Shown: positions 1-8,547 of the stretch, piece after piece | Layout: the number at the start of each line of letters is the position of its first letter | Numbering within the stretch: the stretch's first letter is position 1 | Source of the DNA: Veillonellaceae bacterium | GTDB lineage: Bacteria; Bacillota; Negativicutes; Veillonellales; Veillonellaceae | Reading direction: 5' to 3' | DNA: 64,000 bases | Assembly (NCBI GenBank): GCA_900766245.1 | Contig: CAAFUR010000033.1 | Location: 10,838 to 74,837 of the forward strand | Program-made: the position numbers and the translations under genes | The notes under the pieces: generated by a model | The model's input: the letters and a program-made list of their open reading frames with translations, nothing else | What the model was told of the DNA's origin: nothing | The model's database searches: none

Positions 1-398
1 CACGTTATAATGTAGGTGAAATGTATAAAGTACATCGCATTGTAGGTGTTGTGGCTACTGCCTTGATAGGTGTTCATTGGTATGTATATTTTGGTAAAGC
101 TGTAAAATCTCCGTTAGGCTGGTGGGGAGGCTATTCATCCTTAACAGCAATGTTTATTGCATTTTTGGTGGGTATTTTCTTCTTAACACCATGGTTTAAA
201 GGTTTAGCGACAGCTATACCTCGTAAAGTAGCTGTTTGGATTCATAGATTGAACTTAGTAGCATTGATTGCTGTGGATATTCATGTACATGGTTTTAAAC
301 GACTAGCAGCTATGGTTCCATTTATGCCAGTTTTTGATATACTTACATATGGGTTAGTGATCTATTATATCTATTGGATGTTCAAGAAAAGAAACTAA
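1..398 (+). CDS. Ferric-reductase-like transmembrane protein, 5' end cut by window edge
   Basis: This is a small, very hydrophobic protein with about four membrane segments. Counting from the first ATG (position 21), histidines H5 and H19 are 13 residues apart and H75 and H88 are 12 residues apart. That is the HX13H / HX12H spacing used by ferric reductase and NADPH-oxidase-type membrane domains to hold two hemes. The frame stays open from the window edge to the ATG, and the AGGTG just before that ATG is too close for a good ribosome site, so the gene probably starts outside the window. A role in transmembrane electron transfer is inferred. A cytochrome b561-like or other b-type membrane protein is the main alternative. 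It ends just before a large structured repeat. Confidence 0.5.
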   Translation, partial: RYNVGEMYKVHRIVGVVATALIGVHWYVYFGKAVKSPLGWWGGYSSLTAMFIAFLVGIFFLTPWFKGLATAIPRKVAVWIHRLNLVALIAVDIHVHGFKRLAAMVPFMPVFDILTYGLVIYYIYWMFKKRN

Positions 399-418
399 GT
401 CGTCACTTGTTCCGCTAT

Positions 419-584
419 GTAGCCTGTGGCGTTCTTAATTGAATAGGGCAAAGGGAAGAGCACGGTATACCCCTCACAAACGGTATTTTATAATGTTTGT
501 TCGGGGCACACCGTGCTCTTCTTGTCTTTGTGTGATTTAAGTAGTTAAGGAACGCCACAAGGCTACTACTCGCAATGGCGTTCC
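419..584 (+). repeat. Structured repeat, copy 1 (nested inverted repeats)
   Basis: The core at 454-524 is 71 nt and differs at one base from the core at 22987-23057. It folds as a 12-bp stem (GAAGAGCACGGT with ACCGTGCTCTTC), then 4 G-C pairs, then ACAAAC with GTTTGT. Around it lies an outer stem of about 20 bp (419-438 with 545-566, two bulges) whose bases are unlike copy 2 although pairing is kept. A third segment at 575-583 (TGGCGTTCC) can also pair with the right outer arm (549-557), giving an alternative fold. It starts 21 nt after the stop of the membrane protein. It could be a terminator-embedded repeat, a miniature mobile element or a structured RNA; I do not recognise it. Confidence 0.7.
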
Positions 585-609
585 TCAGGGAGTTTTCTCC
601 TATCTATCA

Positions 610-638
610 TTGATGTTACTTTGGTTGCGTGATATAAT
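610..638 (+). promoter_or_regulatory. Promoter for the mnmE-mnmG-rsmG operon
   Basis: TTGATG (610-615), a 17-bp spacer and a perfect TATAAT (633-638) form a sigma-70-type promoter. The expected transcription start falls close to the hairpin at 645-660, so the message would begin with that hairpin. Confidence 0.65.
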
Positions 639-644
639 TTATAT

Positions 645-669
645 AAGGCCACAAGGCCTTTTCTTTTTA
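645..669 (+). terminator. Short hairpin with T-rich tail
   Basis: AAGGCC and GGCCTT pair around an ACAA loop and are followed by TTCTTTTT. It lies right after the mnmE promoter. It may end transcripts coming from the left, or form a 5' hairpin or attenuator on the mnmE message. Confidence 0.45.
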
Positions 670-726
670 TGTGAAATGGTATTACTCAATGCTAGAACGA
701 CGGCATTGATGTAGACAGGAGATACT

Positions 727-2112
727 ATGTTTTTAGATGACACGATTGCAGCGATTGCGACGGCTCCAGGGATTGGCGGTATTGGTATTATCCGCATCAG
801 TGGTCCTGAGGCGTGCGATGTTGTGAATCGTATCTTTCACAGTAAACAATCTGTGCCACTGGGTGAGCGCCAGACGCGAACGATCCATTATGGACATATT
901 GTTCATCCTAAGACGGGTAAAACCTTGGATGAGGTCATCGTGGTGTTGATGAAAGGCCCTCATTCCTATACGGCAGAGGATGTAGTAGAGATTCAATGTC
1001 ATGGCGGTTTTGTGTCAGTCCGTGAAATACTGAAAGTCCTACTTTCAGAGGGGGTACGTCAGGCAGAAGAAGGGGAGTTTACAAAGCGAGCGTTCTTGAA
1101 TGGTCGCATTGATTTAACCCAAGCGGAAGCCATTATCGATATTATTGATGCGAAGACGGAGCAATCTTTGGAAGTGGCAGTGAATCAATTAGACGGTACC
1201 TTATCCAAGTATATTCGCGCCTTACGAGATGAGTTAATCGCTATGATTGCTCATTTAGAGGTAACTATCGATTATCCAGAAGAAGATATTGAAGACGTAT
1301 CGGCTCAAGAGGTACGGACGGGATTAGCTCCCATCCTTGAGAAGATGGACAATCTATTGGCGACGGCACAGCGTGGTAAATTATTGCGTGATGGTGTGAT
1401 GGTGTCCATCATTGGTCGTCCTAATGCAGGGAAATCTAGTTTGATGAACGCTTTACTTCGTGAGGACCGTGCCATTGTGACGAACATTCCAGGCACGACC
1501 CGTGATAGTATTGAAGAATTTTTAACCATCCAAGGGATTCCCGTACGCTTAATTGATACCGCAGGGATTCGTGAGACCGAAGATATTGTAGAAAGTATGG
1601 GCGTTGAAAAAGCACGTCAGTACTTAGATAAAGCAGATGTGGTGGTCCTTGTTATTGATGGGTCTAAACCATTAGAACCGGAAGAACAAGAGTTGCTACA
1701 GCTCATTACGAATCGTCCAAGTATTATCTTCTTGAATAAAGCAGACCAAGCGCAATGTGTTAGCAAAGAAGAGATTGCGGCACTGGGGACTTTCACAGAG
1801 ATTGTCACCATCAGCGCGGCCCAAGGGGAAGGTATGGATGAGATGGCGAGGGTCATTACATCCTTGGTGCAAGGAGGTTCTGTGCAGGCTAGTCATGAGG
1901 CGATGCTCAGCAATGTGCGCCACATCACCTTGATGGAACAGGCGAAAGTTAGCTTGGACCAATCCATTCTTGCCATAGATAGCGGTATGCCTATCGATTT
2001 AATCGTCACGGACATCCGCGCTGCTTGGGAGCTACTAGGTGATATTACTGGTGAAAGTTTACGTGAATCCATGGTGGATGAATTATTTAAACGATTCTGT
2101 TTAGGAAAATAG
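727..2112 (+). CDS. mnmE: tRNA uridine-5-carboxymethylaminomethyl modification GTPase MnmE
   Basis: MnmE works with MnmG to add the carboxymethylaminomethyl group to wobble uridine 34 of several tRNAs, using tetrahydrofolate and GTP in the cytoplasm. The 461-residue protein has the usual full length. It shows the N-terminal folate-binding start (FLDDTIAAIATAPG), the P-loop GRPNAGKSS near residue 230, DTAGI, NKAD and the conserved C-terminal CLGK motif with the essential cysteine. An ATG follows AGGAGA. The gene is 8 nt ahead of mnmG, its functional partner. MnmE, mnmG and rsmG next to parAB is the classical origin-proximal arrangement, but the usual rpmH-rnpA-yidC-jag upstream block is absent here. 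Confidence 0.97.
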   Translation: MFLDDTIAAIATAPGIGGIGIIRISGPEACDVVNRIFHSKQSVPLGERQTRTIHYGHIVHPKTGKTLDEVIVVLMKGPHSYTAEDVVEIQCHGGFVSVREILKVLLSEGVRQAEEGEFTKRAFLNGRIDLTQAEAIIDIIDAKTEQSLEVAVNQLDGTLSKYIRALRDELIAMIAHLEVTIDYPEEDIEDVSAQEVRTGLAPILEKMDNLLATAQRGKLLRDGVMVSIIGRPNAGKSSLMNALLREDRAIVTNIPGTTRDSIEEFLTIQGIPVRLIDTAGIRETEDIVESMGVEKARQYLDKADVVVLVIDGSKPLEPEEQELLQLITNRPSIIFLNKADQAQCVSKEEIAALGTFTEIVTISAAQGEGMDEMARVITSLVQGGSVQASHEAMLSNVRHITLMEQAKVSLDQSILAIDSGMPIDLIVTDIRAAWELLGDITGESLRESMVDELFKRFCLGK

Positions 2113-2120
2113 GAGAATAC

Positions 2121-3995
2121 ATGTATTTAGTAGATACGTATGATGTGATCGTCATTGGCGGTGGTCATGCTGGTTGTGAGGCTGCGTTAGCCACAGCTCG
2201 TATGGGGCACCGTACCTTGATGGCTACATTGAATTTAGATAACATTGCTCTTATGCCATGTAACCCAGCCATTGGGGGACCTGGTAAAAGTCATCTAGTG
2301 TGCGAGCTAGATGCATTGGGCGGTGAAATGGGCATTAATGCAGATGCGACAGCCATTCAAATGCGCATGCTCAATACGGGAAAAGGACCTGCGGTACATT
2401 CCTTGCGAGCCCAATCCGATAAAGTTGCCTACCAACGCCGTATGAAAGAAGTTTTAGAAAATACAGAGAACCTCAATGTGAAGCAAATCATGGTTAATGA
2501 GTTGCTCATTGAAGAGGGTGTTGTGAAAGGTATTGTGTCTGAATTAGGAGAAGTATACCAAGCCAAGGCTATCATCTTATGTACGGGTACGTACTTAAAA
2601 GGCAAGATTATTACTGGTGAATTGGCGTACACAGGTGGTCCTAATGGACAGCGAACAGCGGAATTGTTGTCTCAATCGTTATTGAACCATGGCATTAAGT
2701 TAATGCGATTCAAAACAGGTACACCAGCTCGTGTCGATAAACGAACCTTGCACACAGAGAATATGGAAATGCAACCTGGTGACTCTCACTATAGAGCCTT
2801 CTCCTTTATGTCTGATTGGATCGACCGCAATGAGCAAGTATGTTGGTTGACTTTTACAAATCAAAATACACATGATATCATTCGTGGCAATTTACATCGT
2901 GCCCCTATGTACACGGGTGTCATTGAAGGGACGGGCCCAAGATATTGCCCATCCATCGAAGATAAAGTGGTTCGCTTTGAAGATAAACAACGCCATCAAT
3001 TATTCGTGGAACCAGAAGGCAATCACACCAACGAAATGTACGTCCAAGGTATGAGTACAAGTTTACCAATCGATGTACAATACGCGTTCCTACGCACTAT
3101 CCCTGGTTTGGAAGATGTAGAAATCATGCGTCCTGCTTACGCCATTGAATACGATTGCTTAGATCCATTGCAATTGACACCTGCTTTACAAGTGAAGCAT
3201 ATCCAAGGTTTGTATTCTGCAGGTCAAGCCAATGGTACATCTGGCTATGAAGAAGCGGCCGCACAAGGATTGATGGCAGGTATCAATGCAGCCTTATGGT
3301 TAGAAGGAAAAGAGCCATTTATCTTATCTCGCTCCGAAGGCTACATCGGTGTGCTTATCGACGATTTGGTAACGAAAGGAACGAAAGAACCGTACCGCAT
3401 GATGACGAGCCGCAGTGAATATCGCTTGTTACTTCGTCAAGACAATGCAGATATGCGCTTAACAGAAAAAGGCTATGAAATCGGACTTGTTAAGGAAGAA
3501 CGATATAGAGCTTTCAAAGAGAAACAAGGTAAGATCGAAGAAGCGATTCAATTACTAGCGGATACACCTGTAAATCCTAGCGAAGAAACGCAACAAATCT
3601 TAGATCGTATTGGTACACCTCGCATCAAAACGGGCATTAAGGCGTACGATTTGGTGAAACGTAACGAACTATCCTATGGAGTAGTGGCAGAGGCATTCGG
3701 ATTGCCTCGCTACGAAGCGCCGGTGGAAGAAGAAATTGATATTACCATTACTTACGATGGATATATAAAAAAACAAATGGAACAAGTAGAAAAGGTTCGC
3801 AAGTTAGAGGCTAAAATTATTCCTCAAGATTGGGATTATACAGCGATGAAAGGTATATCTTTAGAAGCCATTCAAAAATTGAACGCTGTGCGCCCCCATT
3901 CCATTGGTCAAGCAAGCCGTATTTCTGGGGTATCTCCTGCGGACATTTCTGTGCTCTTAGTGCAAATTGAGCAGTACTACCGTGAAAGAGGTTAA
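2121..3995 (+). CDS. mnmG: tRNA uridine-5-carboxymethylaminomethyl modification enzyme MnmG
   Basis: This is the FAD-dependent partner of MnmE in wobble-uridine modification. The 624-residue protein begins with the dinucleotide-binding motif VIGGGHAGCEAA. It then has the family signature CNPAIGGPGKSHLV and the later conserved segment GQANGTSGYEEAAAQG. Its length is normal for the family. It is translated 8 nt after mnmE and is followed directly by rsmG, so the three genes form one operon. Confidence 0.97.
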   Translation: MYLVDTYDVIVIGGGHAGCEAALATARMGHRTLMATLNLDNIALMPCNPAIGGPGKSHLVCELDALGGEMGINADATAIQMRMLNTGKGPAVHSLRAQSDKVAYQRRMKEVLENTENLNVKQIMVNELLIEEGVVKGIVSELGEVYQAKAIILCTGTYLKGKIITGELAYTGGPNGQRTAELLSQSLLNHGIKLMRFKTGTPARVDKRTLHTENMEMQPGDSHYRAFSFMSDWIDRNEQVCWLTFTNQNTHDIIRGNLHRAPMYTGVIEGTGPRYCPSIEDKVVRFEDKQRHQLFVEPEGNHTNEMYVQGMSTSLPIDVQYAFLRTIPGLEDVEIMRPAYAIEYDCLDPLQLTPALQVKHIQGLYSAGQANGTSGYEEAAAQGLMAGINAALWLEGKEPFILSRSEGYIGVLIDDLVTKGTKEPYRMMTSRSEYRLLLRQDNADMRLTEKGYEIGLVKEERYRAFKEKQGKIEEAIQLLADTPVNPSEETQQILDRIGTPRIKTGIKAYDLVKRNELSYGVVAEAFGLPRYEAPVEEEIDITITYDGYIKKQMEQVEKVRKLEAKIIPQDWDYTAMKGISLEAIQKLNAVRPHSIGQASRISGVSPADISVLLVQIEQYYRERG

Positions 3996-3996
3996 T

Positions 3997-4710
3997 ATGA
4001 CATTTTCAAACTATGTGAAAGCCCACACCAACACCTATGGGTTGGACCTCACAGATGCACAAATTAACCAACTACAACGGTTTTACGAACAAGTGGTAAC
4101 TACTAATGAGCACATGAACTTAACGGGTATTACAGAACCAGAAGAGTTTGCCTTAAAACATGTGGTAGATTCTCTATCTTGTTATGACCCTAAGTATTTT
4201 ACAAAGGGTGCAACGGTCATCGATTTAGGGACTGGGGCAGGCTTTCCAGGTGTTCCCTTGGGTATATACGATCCATCCTTACAAATTACTTTGTTTGACT
4301 CTTTACAAAAGCGACTCCGCTTTTTAGATGGTGTTATTGAGGATTTAGACTTACAAGGATTACAAACTTTACATGGCCGTGCAGAAGATTTGGCACATCA
4401 AGAGTACCGGGAATCTTTCGATCTTCTCACTAGCCGTGCAGTGGCTCGTTTATCCATCTTATTGGAATGGGGACTTCCCTATGTGAAAGTAGGGGGTTAT
4501 ATGGTGGCATTAAAAGGCTCCATCGTACAAGAAGAATTAGAGGAAAGTAAATGTGCTTTATCCATCTTGGGCGGTAAAATCGTAGAGGTGAAAGAAGTGA
4601 CATTACCTACCCTGGATGACAAGCGAGCTATCGTGTACATCAAAAAGATAAAGCCTACGCCGAAGAAATACCCTCGCAAACCAAAAGAGATTAAAATAAA
4701 ACCTTTATAG
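3997..4710 (+). CDS. rsmG: 16S rRNA (guanine-527-N7)-methyltransferase RsmG
   Basis: RsmG methylates G527 of 16S rRNA using S-adenosylmethionine. The SAM-binding motif IDLGTGAGFPGVPLGI and the downstream LTSRAVA segment identify it. I place the start at the ATG at 3997, one base after the mnmG stop, because AGAGG precedes it at good distance; an in-frame GTG ten codons earlier lies inside mnmG. The protein is about 237 residues, with a basic lysine/proline-rich C-terminal tail. It is the last gene of the mnmE operon. Confidence 0.95.
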   Translation: MTFSNYVKAHTNTYGLDLTDAQINQLQRFYEQVVTTNEHMNLTGITEPEEFALKHVVDSLSCYDPKYFTKGATVIDLGTGAGFPGVPLGIYDPSLQITLFDSLQKRLRFLDGVIEDLDLQGLQTLHGRAEDLAHQEYRESFDLLTSRAVARLSILLEWGLPYVKVGGYMVALKGSIVQEELEESKCALSILGGKIVEVKEVTLPTLDDKRAIVYIKKIKPTPKKYPRKPKEIKIKPL

Positions 4711-4718
4711 CTTTGTAC

Positions 4719-4760
4719 TATAACTTATAATAAAATATAGAAAAATGCTTATAAGTTATA
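4719..4760. repeat. 12-bp perfect inverted repeat, A+T only core
   Basis: TATAACTTATAA (4719-4730) and TTATAAGTTATA (4749-4760) are perfect reverse complements separated by 18 nt, just after rsmG. There is no T-tract, so it is not a standard terminator. It may be an operator or a weak RNA hairpin. Confidence 0.5.
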
Positions 4761-4788
4761 TCTATGATATACTTAATGAGTACTCTTT

Positions 4789-4829
4789 ACATGTGCGGTC
4801 ACGTTGTGTTCGCACATGTTTTATATTTG
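4789..4829 (+). terminator. Hairpin with T-rich tail between rsmG and the MetH reactivation gene
   Basis: ACATGTGCG (4789-4797) pairs with CGCACATGT (4811-4819), followed by TTTTATATTT. It fits a rho-independent terminator for the mnmE operon. Because it lies only about 25 nt before the next gene it could also act as an attenuator. Confidence 0.65.
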
Positions 4830-4852
4830 CAATACAAGATTGAGGTGAGACA

Positions 4853-5548
4853 ATGGCAATCTATAACGGACGATTACCAAAACTCAATGAAGATGAAATA
4901 AAACGATACTCCGGATTAAAACATGCGGAGGGATTTCCAGAGCAGTATGTGAAAGAAGCTGCCCTAGAAGTACAATTAGTGGCAGAACCTCGTGGTGTGT
5001 ACCAATGCTATGATTACGATGCAGACACACATACAATTCTTAGTAACCCGCCTATGGTGCTGGATGCTACAGGCATCATTCGTCATTTAGGGAATGCTAA
5101 AAAAGTATATGTTCTCGCTGTCACAGTAGGAGAAGCCGTAGAAGAACGCAGTTCTGCTTTATTTAAAGAAGGCAAATCTACACTAGGTCTCCTCGTGGAT
5201 GCAGCGGCCACAACGGCAGTAGAACAAGTGGCAGATCAGGTAAACGAACTCATCGACAGAGAGGCGAAAAAACAAGGTTTTAAAACGACATGGCGCTTTA
5301 GCCCAGGCTATGGCAATTGGCCTGTCACAGTACAGCAAGAATTTGCTAAGATCATTAAAACAGAAGAAATTGGGTTGACGGTGACAGACACAAGTATGTT
5401 ATTTCCACGTAAATCAGTAACGGCTATCGTGGGCTGTCAAACAATTGACGAAGAAGGACCAAAGACTCAACGGGGTTGTACATCTTGTAGTCAAGTAGAT
5501 TGTGCATCTCGGAAGTTACCAGAAAAGGGAAAGACGTCGTGTATTTAA
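4853..5548 (+). CDS. Methionine synthase reactivation (activation-domain) protein
   Basis: This 231-residue protein matches the activation domain that in long MetH enzymes is C-terminal. It binds S-adenosylmethionine and helps remethylate oxidised cobalamin. The diagnostic segment is RFSPGYGNWPVT, corresponding to the RPxxGYP SAM-binding motif of E. coli MetH. The C-terminus carries a cysteine cluster CTSCSQVDC. It sits directly upstream of a MetH that lacks this domain, which supports a split methionine synthase system like that known from Thermotoga. The start ATG follows GAGGTGAGAC. Function is inferred from family and neighbourhood. Confidence 0.88.
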   Translation: MAIYNGRLPKLNEDEIKRYSGLKHAEGFPEQYVKEAALEVQLVAEPRGVYQCYDYDADTHTILSNPPMVLDATGIIRHLGNAKKVYVLAVTVGEAVEERSSALFKEGKSTLGLLVDAAATTAVEQVADQVNELIDREAKKQGFKTTWRFSPGYGNWPVTVQQEFAKIIKTEEIGLTVTDTSMLFPRKSVTAIVGCQTIDEEGPKTQRGCTSCSQVDCASRKLPEKGKTSCI

Positions 5549-5894
5549 ACAAACATGCTGTTTGTGATAAATAATATAGAAAAGATATCCTAATGATAGT
5601 TATACTTTTTGCAACATAATTGATATTTGTGTAAGGTATAATAACTGTTGGTAGTACTATCGTTGGTATACAGTATCAATCAGTATAAGTTATTATAGTA
5701 ATTGCGTATGGCTTAGCTGTACTTTATATCGTACTGATAGCCGTAAGATGCTAACAAAGAGATTTTGATTAAGAACAATAATTAGATGTATAGATAAGTA
5801 GCGTGATGTACTGATGCTGGGGGAAGAGTTTCATCATCATGTGAAGTATATTGCCTAGGACGAGCAATGTGCCTGATACATAAGTGAGGGACAT
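5549..5894 (+). other. Intergenic leader upstream of metH, no recognised riboswitch
   Basis: There are 346 nt without a gene. I see an imperfect hairpin near 5710-5744 (GGCT/AGCC and GTAC/GTAC pairs), a small one near 5859-5877, and a TATAAT-like element near 5637. Neither a cobalamin-box nor a SAM-I riboswitch core is visible. G clearly exceeds C on this strand. The structured content could be an unrecognised leader RNA for metH, but I cannot name it. Confidence 0.4.
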
Positions 5895-8321
5895 ATGGTA
5901 TATATTATAGACGGCGGCATGGGCACCATGTTGCAAGCGGCAGGTCTTGGTGACGGGGCTTGTCCAGAATTATTTAACGTAGAACATCCGGACGTGGTGG
6001 AGCATATCCACGCAGAATATTTACGTCACGGTAGTGATATTATTACGACTAACACTTTTGGTGGGACAGCCTTAAAACTGGACGAATACCAATTGGGTCA
6101 TCGTATGGATGAAATTAATCGTGCTGCTGTGAAAGTAGCACAAGCGGCTCGGGAAAAGATTAACCCGAATGCAAAAATTGCAGGCGATATGGGTCCTAGC
6201 GGTCGCTTTATGGCGCCACTAGGGGTAGCTCAATTTGATGAGATTTATGAGACTTTCAGAGATCAAGCGAGAGTCCTCATCGATGCTGGTGTAGATTATA
6301 TTATTATCGAAACCATCATCGATATCCAAGAAATGCGTGCAGCTTTATTAGGTGCAAAAGACGCTCGTGAAGAATTAGGAAAAACAAAAGACGATGTGAA
6401 AATCATTTGTCAGTTTTCTTTCAGTGAAGATGGTCGTACTATCACAGGTACACCACCGGAAGCAGCAGCTATCTTGATGGATGCCATGGAAGCAGATATT
6501 GTAGGTATTAACTGTTCTTTAGGGCCTGAGCAATTATTGCCGTTGGTAGAACGTATGGCGGCGGTAACGAATTTACCAATTAGTATTCAGCCGAATGCGG
6601 GTATGCCACAATTAGTAGGGAAAGAAACCATCTTCCCATTGGGACCAGAAGAAATGGGTGAATATGCTCCTCGTTTCCTTGATGCAGGGGCATCCTATTT
6701 GGGCGCATGTTGCGGTAGTACACCAAAACACATCGAGGCTATCGCCAAAGCGGCGCGAGCGCATACACCAGCAGAACGACCATATGTGGAACCATTTACA
6801 GCTTTTACAAGCCGTACTAGTGTAGTGAAAGTGGGTTTGCAAGAAAAACCAATCATTATCGGGGAACGCATTAACCCAACAGGCCGTAAGGTGTTGGGGG
6901 AAGAAATTCGCAAGGGTAGCTTTATCATGGTGAAGAAAGATGCCTTAGCTCAAGTAGAAGCCGGTGCGGATGTGTTAGATGTGAATATGGGTGTGACAGG
7001 CGTCGACCCAGGGGAAACGATGAAACGAGCTATCGAAGAATTGACGATGCTTGTAGAGGTTCCATTATCCATTGATACCTTAGATCCAGTGGCGATGGAA
7101 GCAGGCTTGAAAGCCTACCCAGGCCGTCCATTGTTGAATTCTGTGAACGCAGAGCCAGAGCAATTAGAAGCGGTATTACCATTGGCGAAACGATATGGCG
7201 CAGCCTTATTGTGCTTGCCATTGGGTAAAAAAGAATTGCCAGAAACGGCAGAAGAGCGTGTGTCCTTAGCGAAGGAAATCGTATTAGAAGCGTATAACTA
7301 CGGCTTACGTCCAAATGATTTATTGCTAGACCCATTGGTGTTAACCTTAGCAAGTAGTCAACATGCAGCAAGAGAAACATTAAAAACATTAAAACTCTAT
7401 GCAGAGACATTTGGTTTCCCAACAGTGATGGGCTTATCCAACATATCCTTTGGCTTGCCACAACGGGTATACTTGAATGCACAATTCTTGACGATGGCGT
7501 TGAGCAATGGTTTGACATGTCCTATCATGAACCCAATGAATGAAATCGTACGAAAAGCTTTCATTACTGGCCGTACCTTCATGGGATTTGACCCAGCAGC
7601 AGCGGACTTCATTGCTGAGTACGGTGATGACGATGAAAACGCAGTGGTGACGAAAAAAGTGAAAGCTGCAGCGGAAGCCTTCCATAGTGATGACCCTATT
7701 GAATGCATTAAACATGCCGTAGAGCAAGGCGAAAAAGAAGCGGTTGTACCGTTGGTGAAGGAAGCCTTGGCACAAGGCCTAGATCCACTAGAGGTGACTC
7801 GTAGAGGGTTATCTGATGCTATGGCAGTAGTAGGGGAAAGATTCGGATCTGGTAAAGCCTTCTTGCCACAAGTCATGCTAGCAGCAGAAACAATGCAAGC
7901 GGCGTTTACGACCATCAAAGAAGTATTGCCAGAAGGAACAACAGAGAAGAAGGCGACGATTATCCTAGCCACAGTTAAAGGAGATATCCATGATTTAGGT
8001 AAGAATATCGTATCCGCCTTGCTAGAAAACAATGGATACCAAATCGTAGACTTAGGTAAAGACGTGTCCCCAGAAGAAATCGTTGCAGCAGCGAAAGAAC
8101 ACAATGCACCAATTATTGGTATTGCGTCATTGATGACTACTACAATGCCGATGATCAATGAAACCATTGCGGCGGTACGTGAAGCTGGCGTCAATGCGAA
8201 AGTCCTCGTAGGCGGTGCGGTATTGTCCCAGGCCTATGCAGATGAAGCCGGTGCTGATTCTTACGCCAAAGATGGCATCTCTGCGGTGAATATAGTGAAA
8301 GGCTTATTAGGTGATGAATAG
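5895..8321 (+). CDS. metH: Cobalamin-dependent methionine synthase, without reactivation domain
   Basis: MetH moves a methyl group from methyltetrahydrofolate through cobalamin to homocysteine. The 808-residue protein has an N-terminal homocysteine methyltransferase domain with zinc ligands (GINCSLGP and GACCGST), a pterin-binding domain from about residue 315 (GERINPTGRK), a helical cap, and a cobalamin-binding domain with the lower-ligand motif DIHDLGKN followed by GIASLMTTT. It ends after the cobalamin domain, so the roughly 330-residue activation module of E. coli-type MetH is missing and is supplied by the upstream gene. An ATG follows GTGAGGGAC. A strong hairpin follows the gene. Confidence 0.95.
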   Translation: MVYIIDGGMGTMLQAAGLGDGACPELFNVEHPDVVEHIHAEYLRHGSDIITTNTFGGTALKLDEYQLGHRMDEINRAAVKVAQAAREKINPNAKIAGDMGPSGRFMAPLGVAQFDEIYETFRDQARVLIDAGVDYIIIETIIDIQEMRAALLGAKDAREELGKTKDDVKIICQFSFSEDGRTITGTPPEAAAILMDAMEADIVGINCSLGPEQLLPLVERMAAVTNLPISIQPNAGMPQLVGKETIFPLGPEEMGEYAPRFLDAGASYLGACCGSTPKHIEAIAKAARAHTPAERPYVEPFTAFTSRTSVVKVGLQEKPIIIGERINPTGRKVLGEEIRKGSFIMVKKDALAQVEAGADVLDVNMGVTGVDPGETMKRAIEELTMLVEVPLSIDTLDPVAMEAGLKAYPGRPLLNSVNAEPEQLEAVLPLAKRYGAALLCLPLGKKELPETAEERVSLAKEIVLEAYNYGLRPNDLLLDPLVLTLASSQHAARETLKTLKLYAETFGFPTVMGLSNISFGLPQRVYLNAQFLTMALSNGLTCPIMNPMNEIVRKAFITGRTFMGFDPAAADFIAEYGDDDENAVVTKKVKAAAEAFHSDDPIECIKHAVEQGEKEAVVPLVKEALAQGLDPLEVTRRGLSDAMAVVGERFGSGKAFLPQVMLAAETMQAAFTTIKEVLPEGTTEKKATIILATVKGDIHDLGKNIVSALLENNGYQIVDLGKDVSPEEIVAAAKEHNAPIIGIASLMTTTMPMINETIAAVREAGVNAKVLVGGAVLSQAYADEAGADSYAKDGISAVNIVKGLLGDE

Positions 8322-8427
8322 TTAGCATACTATAACACTTAGTAGGCAGAATTCTCAGAAGAGTTACTCCATGGGATAAGGTATCTAGAAGAATTAGATG
8401 GCTTAAAATTCTTTATAAAAAATATAT

Positions 8428-8468
8428 AAAAAGGAACATAGCAAAAATCATGCCATGTTCCTTTTTAT
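8428..8468. terminator. Bidirectional terminator between metH and the convergent BamE-like gene
   Basis: AAAAGGAACAT pairs with ATGTTCCTTTT with A- and T-runs on either side, so it can stop transcription from both directions. Confidence 0.75.
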
Positions 8469-8531
8469 GTATATGTAGATATGCGTTGAATACGGACTTC
8501 ATCACACGTGTATTGTGATTAACCTGTAGGA

Positions 8532-8547
8532 TGTTTCACGTGAAACA
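8532..8547. promoter_or_regulatory. parS site 1
   Basis: TGTTTCACGTGAAACA matches the conserved 16-bp parS palindrome bound by ParB/Spo0J. It abuts the stop codon of the reverse-strand gene at 8548. Confidence 0.93.

Noticed and set aside
454..524. Insertion sequence or transposon end
   Set aside because: No transposase or remnant accompanies either copy, and flanks show no clear short direct duplications.
5549..5894. Possible cobalamin or SAM riboswitch before metH
   Set aside because: I looked for the B12 box and the SAM-I core and found neither; only generic hairpins are visible.
7030..7518. 162-codon antisense frame in metH
   Set aside because: Shadow of the coding strand, no recognisable domain or start signal.
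7397..8194. 265-codon open frame antisense to metH
   Set aside because: It lies wholly inside a strongly supported gene, has a serine/alanine-rich low-information composition typical of antisense shadows, and no ribosome site.
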